From assembly GCF_018448785.1 (NCBI RefSeq), contig NZ_JAHCLU010000015.1:1-64000 (forward strand): 64,000 nucleotides of DNA. The letters run 5' to 3'. Shown one piece after another: positions 41,728-49,789 of this stretch. Numbering within the stretch: the first letter of the stretch is position 1; every line of letters begins with the position of its first letter. The DNA is from Halomonas jincaotanensis (GTDB lineage: Bacteria > Pseudomonadota > Gammaproteobacteria > Pseudomonadales > Halomonadaceae). A program made the position numbers and the translations under genes. The notes below the pieces were generated by a model that saw only the letters and a list, made by a program, of their open reading frames with translations, had not been told where the DNA came from and did not search any database.

Positions 41728-42705
41728 ATGACCCCACGTGAGCTGCATGACGATGCCATCGTCATCGATGGCCTGATCATCGCCAAATGGAACCGTGAGC
41801 TGCTTGAGGACATGCAGCGCGGCGGCCTCACGGCGGCCAACTGCACCGTCTCGGTGTGGGAGGGCTTCCAGGCCACCGTCGACAACATCGTCAAGTCCAG
41901 CGCACTGATGGCCGAATGCAACGACCTGGTACGCCCCGTCCGTACCACCGCCGACATCAGCCGCGCCAAGGAAGAGGGCAAGACCGGCATCATCTTCGGC
42001 TTCCAGAATGCCCACGCCTTCGAGGACCAGATCGGCTACGTGGAGATCTTCAAGCAGCTCGGCGTAGGCATCGTGCAGCTCTGCTACAACACCCAGAATC
42101 TGGTGGGGACCGGCTGCTACGAGCGGGACGGCGGGCTCTCCGGCTTCGGGCGCGAGATCGTCGCCGAGATGAACCGGGTAGGCATCATGTGCGATCTCTC
42201 CCATGTCGGCTCCCGGACCTCCGAGGAGGTGATTCTCGCTTCCACAAAACCCGTCTGCTACTCCCACTGCCTGCCCTCGGGTCTCAAGGAGCATCCACGC
42301 AACAAGTCCGACGAGGAGCTCAGGTTCATCGCCGACCACGGCGGCTTCGTCGGTGTGACCATGTTCACTCCCTTCCTGCGTGCCGGTACCGACGCCACCA
42401 TCGACGACTACGTCGAGGCCATCGGTTACGTGATGAATATCGTCGGCGAGGACGCCATCGGTATCGGTACCGATTTCACCCAGGGTCATGGCCAGGATTT
42501 CTTCGAGTGGCTGACCCACGACAAGGGCTATGCACGCCGTCTTACCGACTTCGGCAAGATCATCAATCCCGAGGGTATCCGTACGGTCGGCGAGTTCCCC
42601 AATCTCACCGAGGCGCTGCTCAGGCACGGCTTCAGCGAGCCCCAGGTGAGGAAGATCATGGGCGAGAACTGGGTACGGATTTTAAAAGAGGTGTGGAGTT
42701 CTTAA
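41728..42705 (+). CDS. M19 dipeptidase-family hydrolase of the betaine cluster
   Basis: The 325-aa M19-family protein has ELHDDAIVIDGLIIAKW, GIMCDLSHVGSRTSEEV, VCYSHCLPSG and DAIGIGTDFTQGHG. It corresponds by position to PA5396 in the P. aeruginosa choline-betaine cluster, whose role is not established. As in the copy at 34506, the usual DGHND motif is altered (IDGLIIAKW). The 242-base gap upstream is noncoding but about 90 bases of it resemble the leader of the remnant at 31091. Confidence 0.82.
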   Translation: MTPRELHDDAIVIDGLIIAKWNRELLEDMQRGGLTAANCTVSVWEGFQATVDNIVKSSALMAECNDLVRPVRTTADISRAKEEGKTGIIFGFQNAHAFEDQIGYVEIFKQLGVGIVQLCYNTQNLVGTGCYERDGGLSGFGREIVAEMNRVGIMCDLSHVGSRTSEEVILASTKPVCYSHCLPSGLKEHPRNKSDEELRFIADHGGFVGVTMFTPFLRAGTDATIDDYVEAIGYVMNIVGEDAIGIGTDFTQGHGQDFFEWLTHDKGYARRLTDFGKIINPEGIRTVGEFPNLTEALLRHGFSEPQVRKIMGENWVRILKEVWSS

Positions 42706-42886
42706 CCGAACATGGGGCCTATTGCGCTTGCGGTTACTGCGTCGCGAGGTCGTTCGAAATGCTCATGGACACCAGTCCACTCCGCTTTCTCTCTTCTTCG
42801 CGCCTTGTTCCCGCTGCACTCATGACGGCCCGGACTCATTCGCGAATTACACGCCCCAAGAACAACGATTTCAGAGGAATTCGACC

Positions 42887-43438
42887 GTGACCAAGATGGC
42901 TCCCGAACTGCCCATCGAAGTGGATAGCGAAACCGGCATCTGGACCACCGATGCCCTGCCCATGCTCTACGTGCCGCGACACTTCTTCATCAACAACCAC
43001 ATGGCGGTGGAGGAGGCACTGGGCGCCGAGAAGTACGCCGAGATTCTCTACCATGCCGGCTACAAGAGCGCCTGGCACTGGTGCGAGAAGGAGGCCGAAC
43101 TCCACGGCCTCGAGGGGGTCGCCGTGTTCGAGCACTACATGTTGCGGCTCTCCCAGCGCGGCTGGGGCAGGTTCATCACCGAGGCGATCGACCTGGAGGA
43201 AGGCACCGCCCGGGTGCGCCTGGAGCACAGCGCCTTCGTCTACCAGTTGGGCAAGGTGGATCGCAAGATCGAGTACATGTTCACCGGCTGGTTCTCCGGT
43301 GCCATGGACCAGATCCTGGCGACCCGTGGCAGTAACCTGCGCACTGTCGCCGAGCAGACCCAGAGTGGTGCCGAGGCGGGGTGTGAGGTCGGGTATTTCG
43401 AGGTCAAGCCGCGGTTCGACACGCGACAGCAGGGTTGA
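42887..43438 (+). CDS. V4R-like conserved protein of the dimethylglycine cluster (PA5397-like)
   Basis: The 183-aa protein is an uncharacterised companion of DgcAB; the equivalent P. aeruginosa locus carries PA5397 in the same place. The segment LGAEKYAEILYHAGYKSAW through YMFTGWFSGAMDQILA resembles the 4-vinyl-reductase (V4R) small-molecule-binding fold, a tentative view. Start GTG 42887 has AGAGGAA 8 bases upstream. The 181 bases before it hold no gene. It is followed by dgcA after 13 bases. Confidence 0.65.
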   Translation: MTKMAPELPIEVDSETGIWTTDALPMLYVPRHFFINNHMAVEEALGAEKYAEILYHAGYKSAWHWCEKEAELHGLEGVAVFEHYMLRLSQRGWGRFITEAIDLEEGTARVRLEHSAFVYQLGKVDRKIEYMFTGWFSGAMDQILATRGSNLRTVAEQTQSGAEAGCEVGYFEVKPRFDTRQQG

Positions 43439-43451
43439 GGGGACAGTTACC

Positions 43452-45524
43452 ATGGCATTCGATGCAATCTTCCAGCCGATCCAGATCGGCAAGCTCACCA
43501 TCCGTAATCGGGTGGTCAGTACCGCCCATGCCGAAGTGCATGCCACCGATGGCGGCATGACCACCGACCGCTACGTCAAGTACTACGAGGAGAAGGCCAA
43601 GGGTGGCTGTGGCCTGTGCATTTGCGGCGGCTCATCGGTGGTGTCCATCGACAGCCCCCATGGCTGGTGGAGCTCGGTAAACCTCTCCACCGACCGCATC
43701 ATCCCGCACTTCCAGAATCTCGCCGATGCCGTGCACCGGCATGGCGGCAGGATCATGATCCAGATCACCCACATGGGCCGTCGTTCGCGCTGGGATGGCT
43801 TCGACTGGCCGAGCCTGGTGTCGCCGTCGGGCATCCGCGAGCCGGTTCACCGCTCCACCTGCAAGACCATCGAGGAGGAGGAGATCTGGCGCATCATCGG
43901 CGATTACGCCCAGGCGGCGCGACGGGCCAAGGAGGGGGGGCTCGATGGTGTCGAGCTCTCCGCCGTGCACCAGCACCTGATCGATCAGTTCTGGAGCCCG
44001 CGGGTCAACAAGCGCGAGGACCAGTGGGGCGGCAGCTTCGAGGGTCGCATGAAGTTCGGCATGGAAGTGCTCAAGGCGGTGCGCGCCGAGGTGGGCGACG
44101 ATTTCGTGGTTGGCATGCGCATCTGCGGGGACGAGTTTCACCCCGATGGCCTCAGCCACGAGGACATGAAGCAGATCGCTGCCTATTACGATGCCACCGG
44201 CCAGGTGGATTTCTTCGGTGTGATCGGCTCTGGCTGCGACACCCACAACACCCTGGCCAACGTGATCCCCAACATGGCCTATCCGCCGGAGCCCTTCCTG
44301 CACCTGGCAGCGGGCATCAAGGAGGTGGTCAAGGTACCGGTGATCCATGCCCAGAACATCAAGGATCCCAACCAGGCAAACCGGATCCTGGAGGGGGGCT
44401 ATGTGGATCTGGTGGGCATGACGCGTGCCCACATCGCCGACCCGCACCTCATTGCCAAGATCAAGATGGGACAGATCGATCAGATCAAGCAGTGTGTCGG
44501 CGCCAACTACTGCATCGACCGCCAGTATCAGGGCCTCGATGTGCTCTGCATCCAGAATGCCGCGACGTCACGGGAGTACATGGGACTGCCGCACATCATC
44601 GAGAAGAGCGAAGGGCCCAAGCGCAAGGTCGTGGTGGTCGGCGGTGGCCCCGGTGGCATGGAAGCGGCCCGGGTGGCGGCCGAGCGTGGCCACGAGGTGA
44701 CCCTGTTCGAGGCGGCGGAGCAGCTTGGTGGCCAGATCACCATCGCGGCACGGGCACCCCAGCGCGACCAGATCGCCGGCATCACTCGCTGGTTCCAGCT
44801 GGAGCTCGCGCGTCTCAAGGTCGACCTGCGCCTGGGTACCCGCGCCGACGAGGCAACCATCAAGGACCTGAGGCCGGACATCGTGGTGCTGGCCACGGGC
44901 GGCCAGCCCTTCATGACCCAGCATCCCGAGTGGGGCTACTCGGAAAACCCCGAGGAGAGCCTGGTGGTAAGCACCTGGGACATCCTCTCGGGCAGCGTGG
45001 CGCCGGGCAGCAATGTGCTGATCTATGACGCCATCTGCGAGTTCTCCGGTCTCTCGACGGCGGATTATCTCGCCGAGAAGGGCGCCAGGGTCGAGATCGT
45101 AACCGACGACATCAAGCCTGGCGCCGCCGTGGGGGGCACCACCTTCCCCACCTTCTATCGCAGCCTCTACGACAAGGAGGTGATCATGACCTCCGACCTG
45201 ATGCTGCACAGGGTCTACCGAGAGGGTTCAGGCCTGGTGGCGGTGCTCGAGAATGAGTACACCGGTACCCAGGAGGAGCGGGTGGTGGACCAGGTGGTGG
45301 TGGAAAATGGTGTCAGGCCCGACGAGGCGCTCTACTATGCCCTCAAGGAGCAGTCACGCAACCGCGGCCAGATCGACCTCGAGGCGCTCTATGCGATCGA
45401 GCCGCAGCCCTGCCTGAGCAAGGCAGGAGATGGCTTCCTGCTGTTCCGGCTGGGTGACTGCAATGCGCCCCGCAACACCCATGCGGCGATCTACGATGCC
45501 TTGCGGCTCTGCAAGGATTTCTAA
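43452..45524 (+). CDS. dgcA: Dimethylglycine demethylase subunit DgcA
   Basis: The 690-aa flavoprotein has an FMN-binding old-yellow-enzyme-like TIM barrel (residues 1-340, with GVELSAVHQHLIDQFWSP), a [4Fe-4S] region (about 348-366) and an FAD/NAD Rossmann domain (KVVVVGGGPGGMEAARVAAE, from about 395), the trimethylamine dehydrogenase architecture. With DgcB it oxidises dimethylglycine to sarcosine. In the cluster region the cysteines are C348, C354 and C366; the position of the second TMADH cysteine is A351. Length and context match P. aeruginosa DgcA. Confidence 0.9.
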   Translation: MAFDAIFQPIQIGKLTIRNRVVSTAHAEVHATDGGMTTDRYVKYYEEKAKGGCGLCICGGSSVVSIDSPHGWWSSVNLSTDRIIPHFQNLADAVHRHGGRIMIQITHMGRRSRWDGFDWPSLVSPSGIREPVHRSTCKTIEEEEIWRIIGDYAQAARRAKEGGLDGVELSAVHQHLIDQFWSPRVNKREDQWGGSFEGRMKFGMEVLKAVRAEVGDDFVVGMRICGDEFHPDGLSHEDMKQIAAYYDATGQVDFFGVIGSGCDTHNTLANVIPNMAYPPEPFLHLAAGIKEVVKVPVIHAQNIKDPNQANRILEGGYVDLVGMTRAHIADPHLIAKIKMGQIDQIKQCVGANYCIDRQYQGLDVLCIQNAATSREYMGLPHIIEKSEGPKRKVVVVGGGPGGMEAARVAAERGHEVTLFEAAEQLGGQITIAARAPQRDQIAGITRWFQLELARLKVDLRLGTRADEATIKDLRPDIVVLATGGQPFMTQHPEWGYSENPEESLVVSTWDILSGSVAPGSNVLIYDAICEFSGLSTADYLAEKGARVEIVTDDIKPGAAVGGTTFPTFYRSLYDKEVIMTSDLMLHRVYREGSGLVAVLENEYTGTQEERVVDQVVVENGVRPDEALYYALKEQSRNRGQIDLEALYAIEPQPCLSKAGDGFLLFRLGDCNAPRNTHAAIYDALRLCKDF

Positions 45525-45530
45525 CCCCTA

Positions 45531-45601
45531 GCCGTAAGCTGTAAGCCGGAAGCTGTAAGCGGGGGAGGTAACTTACCGCTTACAGCGTAAGGCTTACGGC
45601 T
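45531..45601. repeat. REP-like hairpin between dgcA and dgcB
   Basis: The 97-base gap contains AGCCGTAAGC and GCTGTAAGCGG on one side and their complements CCGCTTACAGC and GCTTACGGCT on the other, with an extra GCTGTAAGC copy in the first arm. The RNA would form a long imperfect hairpin inside the operon. Confidence 0.7.
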
Positions 45602-45620
45602 CCTCATCGAGGAGAGCACC

Positions 45621-47600
45621 ATGCTCGAGACCCTGCTGCCGATTCTGATCTTCGCCGCCCTCGCGCTGGCGGTGGTCGGCGCCGTGCGCCGTATCCGCCT
45701 TTGGCGCCAGGGACGGCCCTCCCGGGTCGACCTGCTCAAGGGCCTGGCGGCCATGCCGCGCCGCTATCTGGTGGACCTGCACCATGTCGTTGGTCGCGAC
45801 AAGGTGATGTCCAACACCCATGTGGCCACGGCCGGGGGCTTCGTGGCGGCCGCGATCCTTATGATACTGGTGCACGGCCTGGGCCTTGCCAATCCATTCC
45901 TGGGCGGCCTGCTGCTCGCGGCAAGTGCGGTGATGTTCGCCGGCAGCCTCTTCGTTGCCCGGCGCCGCCTCAACCCGCCGGCCCGACTCTCCAAGGGGCC
46001 CTGGATGCGCCTGCCGAAAAGCCTTATGGCCTTCTCGCTGGGCGTCTTCCTGATCACCCTGCCCACCCTTGGTATTCTGCCGACGGATGCCGGCCACTGG
46101 CTGCTGGCGCTGGTGCTGGCCGCGGTGGTGGCCTGGGGCCTGGGCGAGATGGTCGTCGGGATGACCTGGGGCGGGCCCATGAAGCACGCCTTCGCCGGCG
46201 CCCTGCACCTGGCCTTCCATCGCCGTCCGGAGCGCTTCTCCACCAAGGCGGGAGGGGAGGGACGCTCCACCGGGCTCAAGGCGCTGAACTTGGACGACCC
46301 CGAGGCCCCCTTGGGCGTGGATACGCCCAGCGACTTCACCTGGAACCAACTGCTCGGCTTCGATGCCTGCGTGCAGTGCGGACGCTGCGAGGCGGTATGC
46401 CCGGCCTTCGCCGCCGGCCAGCCGCTCAACCCCAAGAAGCTGATTCAGGACATGGTCGTTGGCATGGCCGGGGGCAGCGATGCCGCCTATGCCGGCAGCC
46501 CCTATCCGGGCAAGCCGGTGGGTGAGCACGCCGGCGACCCGCACGGACCGATCGTGGCCAGGGAAGGGACGGCGCTGGTCGATGCCGAAACGCTGTGGTC
46601 CTGCACTACCTGCCGCGCCTGTGTCGAGGAGTGCCCGATGATGATCGAGCACGTGGATGCCATCGTCGACATGCGCCGCTTTTTGACCCTTGAACACGGC
46701 AATACGCCCAACAAGGGCGCCGAGGTGCTCGACAACCTGATCGCCACCGACAATCCCGGCGGCTTCGATCCCGGCTCGCGGCTGCACTGGGCGGCGGACC
46801 TCAACCTGCCGCTGATGGCGGACGTCAAGCAGGCCGACGTGCTGCTGTGGCTGGGTGATGGTGCCTTCGACATGCGCAACCAGCGCACCCTGCGCGCACT
46901 GGTGAAGGTACTGCGCGCCGCCGGCGTCGACTTCGCGGTACTCGGCAACGAGGAACGCGACAGCGGCGATGTGGCACGACGGCTGGGCGACGAGGCGACC
47001 TTCCAGTCGCTGGCCCGGCGCAATATCGCCACCCTGGCCAAGTATCACTTCCTGCGTATCGTCACCTGTGATCCTCACAGCTTCCATGTGCTGGGCAACG
47101 AGTATCCAGAGCTTGGTGGTCACTACCCCGTATCTCATCACTCCACCTATATCGCCGAGCTGCATGCCGCCGGCAGGCTCACCTTCGCGTCCTGGAAGGG
47201 CGGCAAGGTCACCTACCATGATCCCTGCTACCTCGGTCGCTACAACGGCGAATACGAGGCCCCGCGCAATGTGCTCAAGGCGCTGGGCATCGATGTGGCC
47301 GAGATGGGGCGCTCGGGATTTCGTTCCCGCTGCTGCGGGGGTGGCGGCGGCGCGCCGATCACCGACATCCCCGGCAAGCAACGGATTCCCGACATGCGCA
47401 TGAACGATGTCAGGGAAACCGGCGCTGAGCTGGTGGCGGTGGGCTGCCCGCAGTGTACCGCCATGCTGGAAGGCGTCGTGGATACCCCAGCCGAGGTGCG
47501 CGATATCGCCGAACTGGCGGCAGATGCCTTGGTGCTCGAGAGTGATCCGGGCGGGGGCAAGCGTCGCAATCAACCGGCTTTCGAGGAGGTGACGTCATGA
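45621..47600 (+). CDS. dgcB: Dimethylglycine catabolism iron-sulfur protein DgcB
   Basis: The 659-aa membrane iron-sulfur protein has N-terminal hydrophobic helices (residues 5-20, 70-95, 105-120, 135-175), two 4Fe-4S motifs (CVQCGRCEAVCPAF at about 253-266 and CTTCRACVEECPM) and a C-terminal heterodisulfide-reductase-like part with CCGGGGGAP and GCPQCTAML. It carries electrons from DgcA to the ETF or quinone pool. Its stop overlaps the next start by 4 bases (ATGA). Confidence 0.88.
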   Translation: MLETLLPILIFAALALAVVGAVRRIRLWRQGRPSRVDLLKGLAAMPRRYLVDLHHVVGRDKVMSNTHVATAGGFVAAAILMILVHGLGLANPFLGGLLLAASAVMFAGSLFVARRRLNPPARLSKGPWMRLPKSLMAFSLGVFLITLPTLGILPTDAGHWLLALVLAAVVAWGLGEMVVGMTWGGPMKHAFAGALHLAFHRRPERFSTKAGGEGRSTGLKALNLDDPEAPLGVDTPSDFTWNQLLGFDACVQCGRCEAVCPAFAAGQPLNPKKLIQDMVVGMAGGSDAAYAGSPYPGKPVGEHAGDPHGPIVAREGTALVDAETLWSCTTCRACVEECPMMIEHVDAIVDMRRFLTLEHGNTPNKGAEVLDNLIATDNPGGFDPGSRLHWAADLNLPLMADVKQADVLLWLGDGAFDMRNQRTLRALVKVLRAAGVDFAVLGNEERDSGDVARRLGDEATFQSLARRNIATLAKYHFLRIVTCDPHSFHVLGNEYPELGGHYPVSHHSTYIAELHAAGRLTFASWKGGKVTYHDPCYLGRYNGEYEAPRNVLKALGIDVAEMGRSGFRSRCCGGGGGAPITDIPGKQRIPDMRMNDVRETGAELVAVGCPQCTAMLEGVVDTPAEVRDIAELAADALVLESDPGGGKRRNQPAFEEVTS

Positions 47601-48925
47601 CCGGTGACGTGATGACCGAAATACCGCGTCGCGATCCGCGCAGGGAGTGGATCGCCCGTAACCGCCTGCACCCCGACCACGACCGGGTGCTGGCCGAGCT
47701 GGGACAGGGATCCGCCGCTGCTATCGAGTGGATGGGCCCCCATGGCGTGATGCGCAAGAATCCCCATGCCGCCGGTTTTATCGGCCCCAACGGGCTCAGG
47801 CGCATCGACCGCAGCGGCCTACAGCAAGGAGGCGCCCCAAGCGCTGCCGCGAGAGGGCGCCAGGAGAGTCGCCGACGCGTCGAGATCGCTTCGCCGGCTT
47901 TCCTCATCGCAGTGGTTCCGGAAATGAGTGGCGGGCGACTCTCGCATCATGACCGTGACCTGCTGGGTCTGGCTCGGCAGCTGGCCGATGCCGATCCTGA
48001 GCGGCCCGGTGCCGTGTTGGCCGTGTTCTTCGGCAGCTACAAGGGCGAGGGGGAGGGCGAGCCGAAGGAGCGGGCACTGGGCGAGGCGGGTATTGACCGC
48101 CTCCTTCACCTGACAAGTGACGAATACGACGGCTTCGCACCGCAAGCGCGGATCGCGGCGCTCGCGGCGGCTGAACGTGAATTATCTCCACGCCACTGGC
48201 TGCTGCCCGACTCACCCCTGGGGGGCGCCGATCTCGGTCGGCGCCTGGCCGTGCGCCTGGACGAAAGGGCCGCTACCGGCGTATGGCAGGTCGAGGCCGA
48301 TGAGACCTGCATGCTGGGCTGGCGCTGTACCGCACGCGGCGCTGCCGGCAGCCTGGATATCCAGCGGCCGCTGCCGCGCGTGGCGCTGGTGCTGGCAGAG
48401 TGCGCCGAGCCGGTCAGCGAGACCCTGCATGCGGCAGAGGAGCTCGCCCTGAACATCGAGCTACCTGCGAACCTGGCGCGTATCGAGGATCTCGGCCAGG
48501 TCGCCGTGGATCCCGGAAGTGTCTCCCTGGGAGAGGCCGAGTTCATTCTCTCCGCCGGTAACGGCGTCAGCGACTGGGATGGCTTCCATCACGCCGCCAG
48601 GTGCCTGAGGGCCACGGAAGGTGCCTCTCGAGTAGCGGTAGACAATGGTTTCATGCCGCGCGATCGCCAGGTGGGCGCCACCGGCACCTGGGTTACCGCT
48701 CGGGTCTATGTGGCGGTGGGCATCAGCGGTGCCATACAGCATCTCCAGGGCATCCAGAGCTGCGAGAAGGTAGTTGCCATCAACAGCGATCCTGGCTGTG
48801 ACATGGTCAAGCGGGCAGACCTGGCGGTGATAGCCGATGCGAGCGAGGTACTGGCCGCCTTGGTCGACCTGGTGGAGAGCCGTCGATCGCAGGCAAACAG
48901 AGGAGAATCTCGCGATGCAGCCTGA
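47597..48925 (+). CDS. Electron transfer flavoprotein alpha-like subunit (PA5400-like)
   Basis: The 442-aa protein ends with a FAD-binding ETF-alpha domain: VAVDNGFMPRDRQVGATG (about 349-366) and VAVGISGAIQHLQG. ETF-alpha is normally about 310 aa; this one has an N-terminal extension of about 90 residues rich in Arg and Gly. It overlaps the dgcB stop by 4 bases and the next gene by 11, so it is the electron acceptor partner dedicated to the dimethylglycine (or sarcosine) branch. Confidence 0.85.
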   Translation: MTGDVMTEIPRRDPRREWIARNRLHPDHDRVLAELGQGSAAAIEWMGPHGVMRKNPHAAGFIGPNGLRRIDRSGLQQGGAPSAAARGRQESRRRVEIASPAFLIAVVPEMSGGRLSHHDRDLLGLARQLADADPERPGAVLAVFFGSYKGEGEGEPKERALGEAGIDRLLHLTSDEYDGFAPQARIAALAAAERELSPRHWLLPDSPLGGADLGRRLAVRLDERAATGVWQVEADETCMLGWRCTARGAAGSLDIQRPLPRVALVLAECAEPVSETLHAAEELALNIELPANLARIEDLGQVAVDPGSVSLGEAEFILSAGNGVSDWDGFHHAARCLRATEGASRVAVDNGFMPRDRQVGATGTWVTARVYVAVGISGAIQHLQGIQSCEKVVAINSDPGCDMVKRADLAVIADASEVLAALVDLVESRRSQANRGESRDAA

Positions 48926-49721
48926 TTCACGACCCTTCGAGGTGGCGGTGCTGCTCTCGGTCGGCCGCCATCCTCTGACCGGCCGAGCTCGGCGAGCCGA
49001 CCACGATGCCCGTGGCCTCGAGCTGGCACTCGGCCTGAGCAGGAACCTCGACCGGCTCCAGGTGCGTGTGCTGCATGCCGGTCACCACGATGCCGACAAT
49101 GATGCCGCCCTGCGGGGGTATCTGGGCATGGGCCTTGAAGCGTTGACCCTCGTGGAACAGCCGGCGGGAGCCGATGTGATTCCCGCCCTGGCCGATGTGC
49201 TGGCCATGGCCCCACCGCAGCTGGTGGTGACCGGCAGTCGTGCCGAGTGCGGTGAAGGCTCGGGCTTGGTGCCCTATGCGCTGGCCGAGCGTCTGGGCTG
49301 GCCGCTGGTCAATGGCGTGGTCGAGGTGGAGTCCATCGACAAGGGTGTGGCGACGCTGCTGCAGGCGCTGCCCCGGGGCCAGCGTCGCCGCCTGACGGTG
49401 CGCCTGCCGGCTATCCTCAGCGTGGACGCAGCAGCCCCTGCCGCTCGTCAGAGCGCCTTCGGCCCGGCGCAGCGAGGAGCGCTGGATTCCCTCCAGGAAG
49501 TCGCCATCATCGACGAGGAGCTGACCGAGTGGACGTTCTCGCCGGCCCGCAGGCGCCCCAAGCGTCTGAAGATCATCAAGGCGACATCGGCACGGGAACG
49601 CTTCAAGGCGGCTGCCGCCAAGGCGGAGGGAGGCGGTGGCCAGGTGCTGAGCAACGTCACTCCCGAGCAGGGTGCCGAGGCGGTCTACAAGCTCCTCGAG
49701 GAGGAGGGCGTGCTGCGCTGA
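48915..49721 (+). CDS. Electron transfer flavoprotein beta-like subunit (PA5401-like)
   Basis: The 268-aa protein is an ETF-beta-like subunit, with DHDARGLELALGLSR near residue 30, the nucleotide-binding VVTGSRAECGEGSGLVPYALAERL segment (in parts VVTGSRAECGEGSG and LVPYALAERLGWPL) and RRRLTVRLPAILSV. It forms a heterodimer with the alpha-like product encoded immediately upstream. The ATG lies inside the 3' end of that gene, preceded by AGGAGAA. A strong terminator follows. Confidence 0.85.
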   Translation: MQPDSRPFEVAVLLSVGRHPLTGRARRADHDARGLELALGLSRNLDRLQVRVLHAGHHDADNDAALRGYLGMGLEALTLVEQPAGADVIPALADVLAMAPPQLVVTGSRAECGEGSGLVPYALAERLGWPLVNGVVEVESIDKGVATLLQALPRGQRRRLTVRLPAILSVDAAAPAARQSAFGPAQRGALDSLQEVAIIDEELTEWTFSPARRRPKRLKIIKATSARERFKAAAAKAEGGGGQVLSNVTPEQGAEAVYKLLEEEGVLR

Positions 49722-49738
49722 CTCCGAGCTCACTGCCC

Positions 49739-49776
49739 AAACAGGAACCCCGGCCATTGGCCGGGGTTCCTGTTTT
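49739..49776. terminator. Bidirectional Rho-independent terminator after the dgc-ETF operon
   Basis: AAACAGGAACCCCGGCC and its exact complement form a 17-bp stem with an ATT loop, followed by T's on the plus strand and by T's (A-run) on the minus strand. It separates the ETF gene from the convergent BCCT gene. Confidence 0.9.
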
Positions 49777-49789
49777 GCGGGAAAGCGCC

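Noticed and set aside
42722..42886. A short coding frame upstream of the V4R-like gene
   Set aside because: It has no similarity and merely reads into the real gene; the GTG at 42887 has a proper ribosome site.
45594..47573. A 659-codon open frame antisense to dgcB
   Set aside because: It mirrors dgcB almost exactly, is a product of GC-rich codon use, and has a low-complexity His/Gln/Gly-rich translation with no family resemblance.
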